In this document: positions 21,500-34,669 of the stretch, in pieces
Position numbering within the stretch: position 1 is the first letter of the stretch
Layout of the letters: each line of letters begins with the position of its first letter
NCBI GenBank assembly: GCA_022828595.1
Contig: JAKGHH010000002.1
Location: 70,032,383 to 70,096,382, forward strand
Direction: 5' to 3'
Length of the DNA: 64,000 nt
Origin: Nelumbo lutea
Taxonomy: Eukaryota; Streptophyta; Magnoliopsida; Proteales; Nelumbonaceae
Made by a program: the position numbers and the translations under genes
Notes under the pieces: generated by a model
Databases searched by the model: none
Told to the model about the DNA's origin: nothing
Seen by the model: the letters and a program-made list of their open reading frames with translations, nothing else

Positions 21500-23559
21500 A
21501 AGTTGGCGGAACTTAAAAATTACTTTATTAACAGATCCGGATGTGCTTTTTGTATGATTAATTTTGTAGTAAAACATAAAAAAAAATGTTTTCTTTGGTT
21601 CTTTGAGAAAAGACAGAGATTTTCTTTGGTTCTTTGTGAGAGGGGAATAAGGCAATAAGCAAGGTAAGTGACCGGGTGACGGAGCTGTAACTCGGATCTA
21701 ATTAACTTTTACACTTTTCAATGGCAGAGCATGATTCAGAGAAAAAAAAAGCTAGAGTTCCCATGGAAAATCGGAAATAGCTATTTTCTTTTTAGCTCTC
21801 TCTCTCTCTCAATGCGTAGAGTTCCCCTACTCATGAGTCATGAGGTGATACGTAGCTAAATTGACAGTGGATTCCACTGTAAATGTGCACTGTATCCCAC
21901 TCTGGAAGTATTTGTTATGTGGCTTGTAAATTAACCAACGGAGTTAGCACGGCATATTCAGACAAATAGACCGATAGATCTTGGTTGAGTTGACTCACTC
22001 AGATATATTAACTGTGTCTGTTGCAAGGTTTTAATTGACACAGAGATTTCCTCACCCAAAAAAAATAATAACAGTAACACATAGATTGACCAGTCAAACC
22101 TTGAAAAAAAGAAGCATCTTTCACGCCAAGCTTTGTATCTGTATATATGTATATATATATATATAGCCGATCGAGTCAACCCATACACATATATTGATCC
22201 TCTATTGGACATGAGTTGAACATGTGATGACTAAAAGGATATGTGCACACCCTGTGAAGATGCTTGGCAAAGTAGTGATTTTGTCTCTAGCCCATCTACT
22301 GTCAGGGTCTCTTCTTTGCCAATTGGCACGACAGAAGCAATAGAAGCTCAGAGCTATGGAGCCTTCTAGCTACTTGGGTCAGACACTCAGACCCCAACCA
22401 AAGTGATTTAGCATTTGATATTCATCGTTATCATTATAATTAATTAAATTTCAGCATAAGTTATAGGTTAAATGTTTCTATGAATAAAAACCTATTCAAA
22501 GACCACCTCACCTTAGCTTAAGCCTTCAAGTCAAATGAGCTTTTAATTACATGAGGAACATGTTAGAGAATAAAAACCTATTCAGGCACCTAACTTAAGT
22601 TAAATGGTTCTATGAATGATAGGCGCAATTCTGGCGTCATGTGTGCAGGAGCCAGAGTGTAATTGAAGACCATCCTTCCTTCATGGGCTCCAATTTGTGC
22701 TAGATTTTTATCCTTCAAAGTATAATATGTATATACGTATAAATATATATATATATATATATATGAAATTGCACTAAAATTGTATCATCTTATCTTTCTA
22801 CACCTAAAATAGATGAAATTAAATTTTCTCGCCTAACATGTTAAACTTTTAAGTTGAACGGTTCCTTGAAAGTTTGCACCTAAAAATAATTCCAACTTTA
22901 TTTTTATAATTAACCCTACAATTACAAAAGGTGAATTCTTCAATGTCTTGTTCGAGTTGAGTTAACTCGGAAATTAAAGTGATAGTGTGGCTTCCATAAT
23001 ATTTGGCGCACAAAATTGTATGAGGTAGGACCACTGTCAGCTTTTCGATTCCTCCAGAGATCACTCACAGTGTAACAGGGACGTTGGGAAAGGTGAAATG
23101 ATGGCTCACATCTTTACCAGCTGTAGAATTGATGTTTAGTTACTTCCATACTATATTTTCGCCATGGTTTTAAAAAACGATTGGGAAACGGAATCATTCT
23201 GCTCACTCGTTTTTACTTGGATGGTTTGATCATTCGGTTTGAACGGATAATTTGTTCTGATAATAAAAATTAAAAAAAATAATTAAAAATAAAAAATGGT
23301 AAAAACAATTATTGAATGGATTGACGGTTCAACCATTTGAGTTAATGGGTCGTTGATCAATTCAACGATTTTTGGTCAAAGACTGGATTTGGAGTAAAAC
23401 AGAGCCGGTTGCCTGAACGTTCCCAGGATGGATGATCCAACCATCTGGATCAACGGTGGTTCAAAAACCACGTTTTCACCCTTATCTTGCTTATACAAGT
23501 TAAATCAACATGAAAAATAAATAAATAAACGTAACTCAGAATTAATGCCAGCCATGGAT
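21500..23559. other. Intergenic, upstream of ALMT, no gene recognised
   Basis: Non-coding sequence with a CT tract (about 21796-21811) and TA-rich microsatellites at 22141-22165 and 22727-22764. From about 23165 to 23480 a repeat-like region carries AACGG/CGGTT phrases, but no clean ends were found. Confidence 0.5.
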
Positions 23560-23568
23560 TTATATTAA

Positions 23569-23741
23569 GGGAAAATCTATGATGCATAAAAGATATGGTA
23601 TGGAAAGAGTTTTGAACAATCAAAACCCACCCATAAATTTTGATAAATAACACCATGTTCCCTATTACATTTATGATTCTGGTTGTTTATTAGTCGGTTG
23701 TTTTTCGGATATCATATATTTTCCATATCATACTCGAACCC
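23569..23741. mobile_element. Mutator-like MITE with 9-bp target duplication, copy 1 (173 bp)
   Basis: The element runs from GGGAAAATCTATGATGC to CATACTCGAACCC. It is flanked on both sides by TTATATTAA (23560-23568 and 23742-23750). A 9-bp duplication points to the Mutator-like superfamily. A relative of nearly the same length with its own 9-bp duplication lies at 47878-48047. Both contain GAGTTTTGA..AATCAAAA, ATTTTGATAAATAA and GATATCATAT blocks. There is no coding capacity. Confidence 0.75.
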
Positions 23742-23750
23742 TTATATTAA

Positions 23751-25055
23751 AGATATAAACTTATAATATCCTATCTTTTTATCTGATTTCAAAAATCGTG
23801 ATGTTTCATTATTAACTTAATCACTTAGCCATTAAATTGAAGCTAAATCTAATATTGAATACTGTTACTTATTAGCATCAGAGTTAATATTCACAAGTTA
23901 ATTAGGAACGACTCAGCCAAGTCAGCATTTACCAGTGACTAGGATCTGACTAGATCATTTCTTTCTTCTTCTTTCTGGAGTAGGGGGGACCTTCACCAAA
24001 AAAAAAATGACTATCTCAATTCAAGATTTTAAATTTTTGCATGATATATGAGCAAATAAAGTGGAATGATGTTTAGATTTTTTTTTATTTTTCTTTTGAT
24101 TTGGCAATTATTGTTGAATGTTTATCAACTAAAGTAGTGAGATTAGCCTTACATAAGAATGGAAAATTTTCTTTTCTCTTTCCATGGGCACACTCAATTT
24201 TTTGCTGAATTTCACAGTGACTTAGTGCAAAACAGCAGAAGCAAAATAATTAAAAGCTTCAAGTCCTCTGAGCCTGATCCCTTTCTGTATTTCCTCTCTC
24301 CTTCCTTCTCATCCAAACCTTATCCCTTATATATTTCTGTTCTTCCATCGTACATATATACGGCTATGGAAATCATGTAGCGCTCTAAAACCCACCTCAC
24401 AGTGTAACCCATTTTCTGATATCTTAGAAACTTCCTTGATTTCGACATTTCTCTCAGACATAATGACTATAGAGATATGAATTGGACATATCCACTTACA
24501 CCAACCTATACGCTTTCTATTTTCCTCTAGAACAATACAACATAAAGCAACTCGGTCATTCTTGTCCCTAACTCCCTCAAGAATTGCAAATCTGGTTCAA
24601 GAACAAAATAAGGACACATTAGTACTGGGGTTTTGATACTGCAATATAAGGGCAAAAATGAAAGGAAAAAATAATCGCAATCTGTACTTTGCTTTTGTCT
24701 TTAAATATTGGAAAGAGAGGGAGACATCTAAGGCACCTCGGCTGTTGGAGCCCATGGTTATCTGCAACCTTTTGAAGACACACATGTGGGACACTAGGAC
24801 CCATTCTCGAATGGGTTCCATATGATTGATCCTACTGAGCACTGATCAGAGTGATCAGAATGACCATAACAATCAGTTCCATGAACTTTTCTCTGAGGCT
24901 TTGGTCCATTGTCATCACGTTTAACCATCTAAAGGAATGTGTTGAGAATAGGGGAGTTATAACTATCTGATCAATTCAATCTCGGGGATGTGGGAGCTGG
25001 TATAGGTGAGTGACTCTTTCACACATGCATTAACTTTATGAAAATCAGTGCTCAG
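23751..25055. other. Intergenic, no gene recognised
   Basis: AT-rich non-coding sequence. A 73-codon open frame at about 24159-24380 has no recognisable domain. Nothing else can be supported. Confidence 0.45.
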
Positions 25056-25147
25056 TAGGGGTGGCCACAAGTTGAACTTTTTATGAGTTATTCGAGTTCA
25101 GTGGTAACTGTGGTACATTTTTTTGGACAGATCATAAGCCACACAAG
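25056..25147. mobile_element. Extra left-end fragment of the TAGGGGTGG repeat family
   Basis: TAGGGGTGGCCACAAGTTGA at 25056 and the GAGTTATTCGAGTTCAG that follows repeat the left end of the element beginning at 25148. It looks like a partial or duplicated terminus. Confidence 0.55.
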
Positions 25148-25821
25148 TAGGGGTGGCTACAAGTTGAGCTTTTTATAAATTATTCGAGTTCAGTTTATGA
25201 AAAGCTTGATTCAATTTGGTCTAAATCGAGCTTTGAGCCCAATAGATAGGTTCATTTGCTAATCAATTTGAGTTTGAGCTTGATAAATCTCAGCTTGTGA
25301 GGCTCGTGAGCCTAATCGAGCTTTTTACAAATTATTCGAGTTCAATTCGTGAAAAGCTCGATTCAGTTCAGTCTAAATCGAGCTTCAAGCCCAATAGATA
25401 GGCTCATTTGCTGATTGAGCCGAGCTTGAGCCCAATAAATCTTGACTTGTAAGGCTCGCGAGCCTAATCGAGCTTTTACGTATATATATACATGTATACA
25501 TGCATATATTCATATACATACATACATATACATATATATATATATATAATCTTTTATTTTTTATATATATAATAATATAACTAGTTTTTATAACTTATAA
25601 TTTTTATATGTTAAATAAAAAAGTTATATGTATAATTTTTATTTTTATAAAATGGCTGGCTCATAGTGGAGCTCAAGAGGAGCACAAACTTACAAGCTTT
25701 TGATTTGAACCAAATTTGAGTTCAAATCTCTAACTCGAATTAAACTCAAACCTCATAATATATTGGCAACCGATCTCAAATAACAAGATATTTGGCTCGG
25801 TTCGGCTCGAATCCACCCCTA
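25148..25821. mobile_element. hAT-type non-autonomous element, TAGGGGTGG ends, 674 bp
   Basis: Left end TAGGGGTGGCTACAAGTTGA; right end CGAATCCACCCCTA, giving inverted TAGGGGTGG termini. The interior is rich in GAGCTCG/AAGCTCGA phrases and has an AT-rich core. It shares ends and phrases with 33039-33498 and 63530-63848. It holds a perfect-length 152-bp tandem duplication. The 8-bp flanks (CACACAAG, ACTACAAA) do not match well. Confidence 0.6.
25166..25469. repeat. 152-bp tandem duplication inside the hAT-type element
   Basis: GAGCTTTTTAYAAATTATTC starts units at 25166 and 25318, and GAGCTTTTAC starts again at 25470. Each unit is exactly 152 bp. The units differ by scattered substitutions, so the duplication is not recent. 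Confidence 0.75.
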
Positions 25822-25829
25822 ACTACAAA

Positions 25830-27823
25830 TTCATAACAATCCTCGAATTTATGAATTCGTGTGTCCAACCCAATGATTTAAAATTGGATCGATCACAATG
25901 CCATGACTCAGTCATTCCTCAAGAACATCCTAGAAGTCTATTTTTCAGGCAATCAATGAAATATCTACAAGTTGTTTACAGTATTATTATTATATATGAA
26001 CAGACCACGATCATGGCTTCAAAAGTGCCCGTACTAAATCCAGAGACCGTGGTTAGTGCGCAGAGCCGAAAGAGTATAAGCTCATAGTGGGTTTGTCATG
26101 TGGTTAGGCCATTAGTATGATCAATTCCATGATCCAAGATTTCTTCTTCTTTCTTTACTTGGTTTTTGTGGTTAATTACTCTGTACATGGACGTACCCAT
26201 TAAGCCATTGGTTAGAATATGGAGTTAGATTAAGGAACTTAGAGAGCCCCAGTTCTCCCCTTATTTTGCCTATTCAACCCAAATACAAAAGAAATCCTTG
26301 TTTCCATGTAGAAAGCGTATATATAGATGACAGTCCAAAGCCTCACAACAATGAATTAATATTGGTTTCCCAGTTCCCCCAAGCGTCAGCAAGTTCAAAT
26401 CTCATTTAGCTTTGTAATAGTACTCTTTTCTTTGAAAACGATTTGTAAACCATCAATTAATAGTAGTTTGACCCATATAATTAAACTGGATACATACTTC
26501 TTTAGAGAGCCACTTGTATATATAGCAACAACTCTTTTTATCTCCATCTTAATCTACTCCCATATCTTCAGTTCAAAGCACCAACTTATTGAGAGAATTA
26601 GGTAGATGGCCTGTGACTCATACATAATAGTTCAAAGCTTGGCTCTTGGGGAAAAAATAGATATTATTTTAATTAAAAGGATAAATTAAATAAAGAAATA
26701 AGTGGGGTAACGTGTCAAGTCCTGAGGAGGCTTCAAATCAGCCCATGGCAAAGACATTTCCTTGAATTGGGTAACTCACTTTCGAAGACCCTATTGAAGG
26801 GGGATTTTATAGTATTAATTTGAAGAGTTTTAAGGCACATAAGACTCTAACCCACAAAGCCATAGGACCGGATGTCCTTGACCTCTTTGCTAGCTTAATT
26901 ACTTTAGAATATAGCCCTACGAAATTAAGGCACTTGATGCTAGTGTTAAGAGGGTAGAGCCTAGCACATAAGTCCAATCGATCAACAAACCTAGGACTCA
27001 CTGAACTGGATCCCAATGAAATGACCTTATTACTCCCTGAAGGCCACTAGGCAATGACAATACCTTGAACAGATACTTCCTATACGTTTGAATTGATCCC
27101 TCACAGAAGATAAGGCTCGTCTGGTCAATAGAGCCTAGAACTAAATCCATAGTATTTGCACATCTCACTCTACTGAGAACTGTCTGCAGCAACATTCCCT
27201 AGAAAGTGTCAAGCCTTTATGTCCAAAGGAATGTCAGACACCACGTTTGGATGCCACATTTTGAGGGCTTAACGCGTTAAGCTTCAAAAGTAGCTAACAT
27301 ATTCCGCGGCCACATTTTTGTGCATAACACATAAGCACCAAGAATGATTGAAAACAACCCATAAGACAGTCGATGAGTTTCTTGGAAAGTCTCAACCAAA
27401 GAAATAATGCATCTTAAATTTGCATTTTTCTTTTTTACATGTACATCTTCAGAAACAACGTTGCAGTAATTAAAAAGTGGTGGGCCAAACAACCCCTACA
27501 AAATCATAGCCAAACAATACCTTACTGAGTTTTGATGGATATTCATACATGTGTGTGTGTTTACAATTGTCATGCCAGTCTATGATCACAGGCTTCTCAT
27601 CACAGAAGCAGAGAATGTCTTAGACAAACACAAGGAAATGGAATGTTGGCATGTATAATACATAGAGAAGGAAGATCAAGAAGGAAGCAGCCTAGAAATG
27701 TTATCTCCTCTGTTGTTGTTCTTTTGAGAAAAGAAGCACAGTCAGCAGAAGGTGATTAAAAAGCATGGCCTCTGAAAAAGGGTCCTTGACATGTAGATGA
27801 TATTCAAGCTGTTTTGCACCACA

Positions 27824-27860
<37 letters not shown>

Positions 27861-28886
27861 TGTGGATGAAGACACCAAGCAGCAAGTTGAAGACAAAACC
27901 TATAATGGGTTTCCAGTACTGGTTCATGAATGTGAATCTGAATTGTATCAGGCGTGGAGCTGTTTGGCCAATAACTTCTTCTCGTGTGGATATGTGATGA
28001 TTGAGAATACTGGAAATAACTGGTGGGCTCTATTGGGAAGCAAAGGGTAATTTGGGTATGCACTTATGTGGATGGGACACCTGTCAGACTGAATGGAAGT
28101 GTAGGGAATGAAGAAAATGTAGGAGATCTGGACCTGTATCAGAGACGAGTCCTAGTTTCAGACCCATTACCAGAAAAAAGCTCAACCCATCATAATCTAG
28201 ACTAGAGCTAGAATGAGCTATTGGACTTCATATCAGAGTTGAAGTCTGAAAACATTTTCCACCAGACCAATAAAGTGGGTCTAGTTTGAAAATGGCTAAG
28301 CCCAACAAGCCCACACGTGGTACATACCCAATTACCCATCCATTGGTCATAAACATATGCAGTACTGGCATTATCATTGACTAGCTAATGGATCCAAGTG
28401 AACTGACGAATATGTGATCAATCCAAGGGGCCGGGCTATCTGTTTCATTTATGGAGTCAATTGGGCACTTCATCCCTCCACAGATTGAAATTGAAGCAGG
28501 AGAGATTAATTGTTACTCCATGTGGACCAAATTGGCAGCCTTTGGTTCACTTGGGCGAAAGTCTCGGTGAATAATGCCATAGCCAGATTATGCCCACACC
28601 TTGGACAAAATACAGTAGTCAATCCATTTTGCCTCATGTTTTACTTGATCCTTTAAGTTCTAGGCCATGATGAAGAGCAGAGGATAAAACTAATTGTACA
28701 TTTTGTTTTTTCTCTTAATGAGCAGACGGATTGCACTAATTAACATCCAGGCATTACTTGATTCAATGACAATTTTCAATTTTCTCGTTGTTGTAGAAAA
28801 AAATATCAGTTTGAAATGGCTCCACTGTTTAGCTTGCTGAATCTCTTCCAAAATCCAAAGTAGGATCGGATAATTAATCAAGTCTA
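25830..28886. other. Intergenic, no gene recognised
   Basis: Three kb with no recognisable gene. A GA microsatellite lies at about 27824-27860. Open frames around 26.8-27.5 and 27.7-28.2 kb are short, without domains, and partly driven by the GA tract. Confidence 0.45.
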
Positions 28887-28989
28887 GGTTATGTATTGGT
28901 TTAAAGGAAAAGGTAGGGAAAAGTATACAAGGTAGGTTTGTAAATGTTTCCCCACCTTTCCCTACTGTTTCCTTCAAACCAAACACAGC
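28887..28989. mobile_element. Small foldback MITE, about 103 bp
   Basis: Left arm GGTTTAAAGGAAAAGGTAGG pairs with a right arm that reads GGTTTGAAGGAAACAGTAGG on the minus strand. The same arms occur in the intact element at 53938-54046. This copy is more diverged, and its target duplication is not clear. Confidence 0.6.
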
Positions 28990-30643
28990 TTTTAAGTTGG
29001 GGAAAAATGTCATTGTCGTAGAAACAGTCTCTAGTGGTAACTATTTTCAATGAAAACCTAAGGTTTTGGCACATTGATGTATGATGGCCTGCAATATGAA
29101 ACAAAGAAAAAAAAAATGAAGCAACGGTTAAAGTTAGATATACATTAAAGTATATTTTGTAAAATGTGAAGCAATGAAAAATAAATATATCATGTAACGC
29201 ATTTAACATGATCCGGAATGTTGATTTAATGCATCACAAATGTTCACTGCAGTTGAACTTTGTATGTATAAATGTATTTATTTTTCTGGGTCTCAATCTA
29301 TCTATATATCCATCCAACTACAGAGAAGAATTAGAAAGTCTACAAGATGGGTCAGAGACCAGCACCCTCCAAATTGTTCATGTATTTCAAAAGAACATGA
29401 TTTCCAGGTGACAGCAGATTAATTTAAGTTTCAGCTCATCAATAGCCACTGTTTGGCTAATCAATTACTACTCTTGATTATAATTTCAAGCTCAATAGCC
29501 ACTGTTTCAATATATACTTCATTCCCTTTGAATGCTAGGCTGTTGGCTACTCGTTTTCCAGATGCCAACAAATTCCAACTGCACAGAAGCCCAAGTATCC
29601 AACCACTCATCTAAGTCTAACTAACATTATAGAAACGTGGCAAATGCTTCCTATGATGAAGAACACTAGTCTCTGGTATGAACGTAGTTGGTTAGGGTTT
29701 GAATGTTTGTTTTCTGTACAACATTTTCAATCTTCCGGACATGAAGGTACAATTACAATGGACGTCAGAGTTGATTTTGACAGTACGTATGTATAGAGAG
29801 AAGACAACATTTATGCTTGACTTCAGAGTTTAAAATGTGTTTGGCCCTCAAGGCAACAAACCAGCTAGATAGGACTAGGACAGATGCGTAAGTATCCGGC
29901 GTTCCGATCGAGTTCGGATCTCCTGTACATTGAGAACATCTCCGTTTGTTTTTTAGCCGGAATGATAAATAGAAGATATTCCCCAACATATGACGAGTAG
30001 TGCATTCAAACTTTGATTGCATCTTCCGTTTACACTGTCAATTAGTCCTGATTTTATTTCAACCATTGGAGATTGGAGATGGTGATTTAAATGGAGAAGC
30101 AATTAAATTAATGGTGCATCTCACAAAATAAAATATTTTCAACTTTTGAGGAATGATTCAAAATTGATTTTGACAGAACTGGGAGGATGGAATTTATGCT
30201 TTGACTTTGAGCATGGGTTTTGTTTCCATTTATATAATTAATTAAGCACATTGACTTGGGCTGTGTTTATTAGATAAGCTTCAGAGAGATTTGTTCTTTT
30301 GATGCACATAGGGATATAAAAGTGTTTAGGATTCTATGTATTTGGGTTTAGCATTGACTGTTCTTGATATGGTTAAGACGAAACGCTTGGGTATGATGTT
30401 TTGAAAGCCGGATTGACTGTTCTTGATATAGGGATGTTGAAATTTATGCTTGCATGCCTTTAGTTTGATAAGAGTTTAGCATTTCTTTTTCGTTTTTTCG
30501 GTAAAAACATGGGTTTGTTGCTAATGTCTCCAAAACCAGGGAATGATTCCAGGGGCGCATTGATAACGTCTAGATTGATAAAGATAGGTTCAATTTTGTA
30601 TTTGATTTTGGAATTGTTGGCAAATGCTAATGCTAAGGTCTAT
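28990..30643. other. Intergenic, no gene recognised
   Basis: AT-rich non-coding sequence. Small direct repeats occur, such as CAATAGCCACTGTTT at about 29440 and 29490 and GATTGACTGTTCTTGATAT at about 30350-30430. No coding signal is visible. Confidence 0.45.
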
Positions 30644-30693
30644 CTTGTATTTTGTATTATTTTGTATGTATTTGTACTTTACACATTTGTATT
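30644..30693. mobile_element. Fragment of the MITE family found at 38561-38679
   Basis: About 50 bp (CTTGTATTTTGTATTATTTT and onward) match the core of the MITE in the LHW intron with only a few differences. The terminal repeats are missing here. Confidence 0.55.
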
Positions 30694-30941
30694 GAGAACA
30701 TTCTTTGCCATGTATTGAGAATATTTCCCAATGATGATATCATCATTCCTGGTATTATCTTCAGGAATACATAGAGGGGATGTGCTGTAGGGGGCTGATT
30801 TGGACTCGCTGTTGAGAAAGCTTGTTGATTACTACTCTTAGTTGTTAAAACTGTTCATGCCACTCAACGCATGATACGTGCAGGCCTCGGAGGGTAGCTT
30901 CGTCTTTTCACATGTCTCCAAAGTAACGCTTGGCCACGTGT

Positions 30942-31345
30942 ATGGGTGCAAATGGATTCGATCCAATCCCATTTGGTCTAATTTGGTTCACCCTGTTCGG
31001 ACCTTTGGATTGGATAATATGATTCGATTAGAAATTGGATCAGATTTTAATCACCCTTCTATCTAATCTGATGTATATATTGTATATTTATAAACATGTA
31101 TATGTAATACATACATATATATTATTTATTTATTTTTTTATAAGAAATACGAATATATATGATAAAAATAATTAAAAAATACTTGAACTTTTTGTTTTTA
31201 CTTTATTTAAATTAATATATTTAATTCTTAAAGAAAACAAGTCGGATCGGATCGGATCAGATCAGATCATATTCCAATCGAATTGGATCCAACATGAATA
31301 ATGTCAGATCGAATTCAAATCCGATTCAATCTAGCCAGATTGAAG
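30942..31345. mobile_element. Partial hAT-type element, GGGTGCAAATGG family
   Basis: The left end (ATGGGTGCAAATGGATTCGA) matches the inverted end of the element at 32116-32539. The interior shows the same GGATCGGATC phrases and AT-rich core. The expected right end CCATTTGCACCC is missing, so the copy is truncated or rearranged. Confidence 0.5.
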
Positions 31346-32107
31346 CGGGTCATTAGTTTGACTCCACATGCAGAGCATCACAAAATCTCTTTAATGCCGC
31401 ATTTAATAGGTATCCTCTATAAATAGGATTGGAAAGTGACATCTAGGTTTCTTATTCATTTTGTTATTCTTGTTTTTGCTCTCTCCTCCACACCTTGGCA
31501 CCTCGGCTCTTCATTCAGCTTAAATGACTTAACCGAGAGTCACTAGCACCACCCTTGAGACTACACCTTAGGACCTCTATGTCTTTTTATATTTATATGT
31601 AGGACCCTCGACTAACTTCATGTTGGAGACTCACGTGTTAACAACAATTCTAGGTTGGGGAATTACCATCCTTGAGGACACAATTCCCTGCCTTTCTCTC
31701 TCTCAAGCTCTCGCTACTCAAGAATAGTTCCAACAACTGAAGGAAAGAGTTGCTCTCCTCACCAATGAAGTGCATTATCTGCAACAACCAATAGGTTGCC
31801 AACATCAAGACGATTGACCGGTTGACACCAACGGTAACCTTGGTCGGGGGCCTGCCAACCCACATTCGTTAAGCCAATATCTCAAAAGTTGCACTAAATT
31901 CGAACCGCTCCTTTCTTCCTCTTCGAAGTTGCACTCAAGAGTGGGATATATTATGCATAGGGGCTGTTGGTTCATGATCGATTGACTGTTTACCTCAAAA
32001 GTTGCACCAAGGCAGAAAGTAGTAGCCACATTAAATCCTACGCGCAAACACTAGCCATCACACCAACTACTACACCCTCAAAACCCCGATGGAAGCCAAC
32101 AGAGGTC
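31346..32107. other. Intergenic, no gene recognised
   Basis: Non-coding sequence between two members of the same hAT-type family. Two overlapping short open frames have no recognisable domain. Phrases such as TATAAATAGGATTGG (about 31418-31433) and the text after it could be an LTR or promoter remnant, but no ends can be set. Confidence 0.4.
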
Positions 32108-32115
32108 ACCCCCAC

Positions 32116-32539
32116 ATAGGAATGCAAACGGATCGGATCAAATTCGAATTTGGGTATATCTAAATTCGATCTGACACTATTAATTGCAGATCCGATCTGA
32201 TCCGAAGATCTAATCAGATCTCATAAACATGGATTTAAATCCGAGTACAATGAGGCAATTGGATCTTTGGATCTGATCTGATTTGTTTTTTTTTTTAATT
32301 AATAAATTATTAAAAGAAAAATAAAATATAACAACTTAAATAAAGAAAACCAAAAATACAAGTATCTTTTCAACTATTTTGATCATATATATACATGTTT
32401 TTTATAAAAAAATAAATAATATAACAAATTTACAAAAAATGCAATATAAATAAATAAATAACACATGCATATATAATATGAGAATATTGGATCAAAATTC
32501 AGATTGGATTGGATCATGATCCAATCCATTTGCACCCCT
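32116..32539. mobile_element. hAT-type non-autonomous element with 8-bp target duplication, 424 bp
   Basis: Flanked by ACCCCCAC on both sides (32108-32115 and 32540-32547), an exact 8-bp duplication typical of hAT elements. The left end is ATAGGAATGCAAACGGAT and the right end on the minus strand is AGGGGTGCAAATGGATTGG. The interior holds repeated GATCTGATC/GGATC phrases and an AT-rich core, with no transposase. Confidence 0.75.
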
Positions 32540-32547
32540 ACCCCCAC

Positions 32548-33030
32548 AATAGATATGGACACCAACTTGTCCCCTTAATTCTAGTGTTAGACCTCCACGA
32601 CCACCTCAACAGTCACAGAGCTTGAAGAGGGAACCTCAGTGTCGGGATTCTTGCAAAATGATCCTAATCCACCATTGGCCAAAGAGACACTTGCGGGTAA
32701 ACCCTCCAACAAGTGACCATGACAAAAGATTTAATGAACTAACTACCTGGTAACTCTGTATTTTGATGCCTTAAGGGCATGAATCTAAAAAATAAAATAA
32801 AAACTACTTCCATTCCTTTAGAATAGCAAAAGTAAGGCTTTATCTACAACTCCAAACTCAGCTTCTATCTTTATCCAACAAAAATATCCTCTACTACTCA
32901 AAACTTTGTCTTCCCTTTTGCATGTCAATCAAAGAGAAACAAAAACAGGATTAGGATAGTCTTTCCTATTTACAAAGAAAATGCAAAGTCAATGGTGGGC
33001 CTGCAAGTTTCAACACTATTTGACAAGATC
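32548..33030. other. Intergenic, no gene recognised
   Basis: Non-coding sequence between two hAT-type elements. No gene or repeat is recognised. Confidence 0.45.
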
Positions 33031-33038
33031 ATGACAAT

Positions 33039-33498
33039 CTACTAAGGGTGGCCATGAGTCAAGCTTCTCATAAGCTATTCAAGTTCGGGTCATGAAAAGC
33101 TCAGCTTGGCTCGGTTTAAACCGAGCTTCGAGCCTAATGAAACTTGGCTCATGAGGCTCACAAGCCTAATCGAGTATAGTATAATAAATAAATAATTTTT
33201 ATTATATACATATACATATACATATAAATATATATAACAAATAATTTTTATAATCTTAATTTTTTGTATGTAAAATAAAAAAAAAATATGTATAACTTTT
33301 ACTTTTTAGAAAAATCTTCGCTTGAACTTACGAGCCAAGCTAAGCTTGAACTTACGAGCTTTTGAACTGAGCTGAGCTCGAGCTCAAGTCTCTAGATCGA
33401 ATCGAGTTTGATCTCAAGCTCAAGCCTCACACTATTTCTACAAGCCGATCTCGAATGACCAAATATTTGGCTTGGCTCAGCTTGAATCCACCCCTATA
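33039..33498. mobile_element. hAT-type non-autonomous element, AGGGTGG ends, 460 bp
   Basis: Left end CTACTAAGGGTGGCCATGAG; right end GAATCCACCCCTATAT. The flanks ATGACAAT and TTGACAAT match at 7 of 8 bases. The GAGCTTCGAGCC and AAGCCTAATCGAG phrases and AT-rich core match the elements at 25148 and 63530. It is non-coding. Confidence 0.65.
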
Positions 33499-34669
33499 TT
33501 GACAATGCATGTCCCAAAATGAATAATGCATGACTCACCTACAAAACAATTGCCAAGTGCAAAATTAGACATGGAGGAAGTACGTACTAGAGTTCCCGTG
33601 TATCCTCTAACTAGTAATATCTGCCTAAATGGAAGCTATTATTTGTAACTATGGACATTAGTAAAACAGTTCTTAAATGTCATTTGGCATGGAAAAGGTA
33701 TACTTGGCACTTATGATAGGTGTAACTGAAACAAGCATGAAGAAAATAGGTCTTTTTGCACAACAATATGCATTTCAATAAAAAGCTAAAGAAATAAATT
33801 TGACAAAAAAATATAATACCAACAGAATTCAACAAAGATAAGTGCCATACTAAATATTCTTTAACATTATGTTCCTAGCAATTAGTTGAAAAAAAGCTTC
33901 AAATAATAAATTCCCTTTGCTGTATCAAAACTAATGACTTTTGTTTCCTTCTAGCATAGATGGATTGATTAGAGATGGCAAAAGGATGGTTGTGGGCCTT
34001 GTAGCATTAAATTCCGAATGATTCTTTAAGAACTGAAGGGCAAGCCCTCCTACAAGGACAGATGAGGTTGACAAGACAACTAGGTCTCCAAAAGATTGCC
34101 AAATGGATGTTTCTACTCAAATTCCTAGTTCTGAAACAATAATCTGTAGCAGCATATCTGAAATAAATCTCTAAAAAGATCTAACAAAGGGTCATTGAAG
34201 GCTGAGATTTCAAGTTCAGTCAACATAATACTCGCATGAAGTCCAGTACAAGATAGATCTCTGCTGTTAGAACTGTTGGTCAAGAAAATAAGCAGTTAGC
34301 ATTTAATCATCAATTGGACTAAGAAATTAAGAGAAAAATAAAAATAAAAACTAATAGAAGAATATGGTCTACTGACTAATAGTTCAATAATACTCATAAA
34401 ACATCATAAGTAATTTAATTAGGATTCAAAGACACTAAGACACTAATAAACTCCTTGTCTACGGCTGAAACCTTTTCAAATTTATTATAAATTTGGAGAA
34501 GTTTGCATTTTAGGTTTAAAGAATAAGGAAAAATAAAGAGGAAATCTGATTAAGACATGTTGTTACAATAAATCTAAACTATCTCATTGAGATAATGAGT
34601 AACAAAAAAATAATGCAGCATATCCATGTCAACATTTTAATCTACTAGTTAGAAATTCAAAGTTATTTG

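Noticed and set aside
22255..22380. Possible microRNA-like segment (CTTTGCCAATTGGCA)
   Set aside because: No convincing long hairpin, and no match to any conserved plant microRNA that I remember.
27797..28205. Chain of plus-strand frames after a GA tract (DVDEDTKQQVEDKTYNGFP and onward)
   Set aside because: The frames partly translate the GA repeat, have no known domain, and no convincing splice sites link them into a gene.
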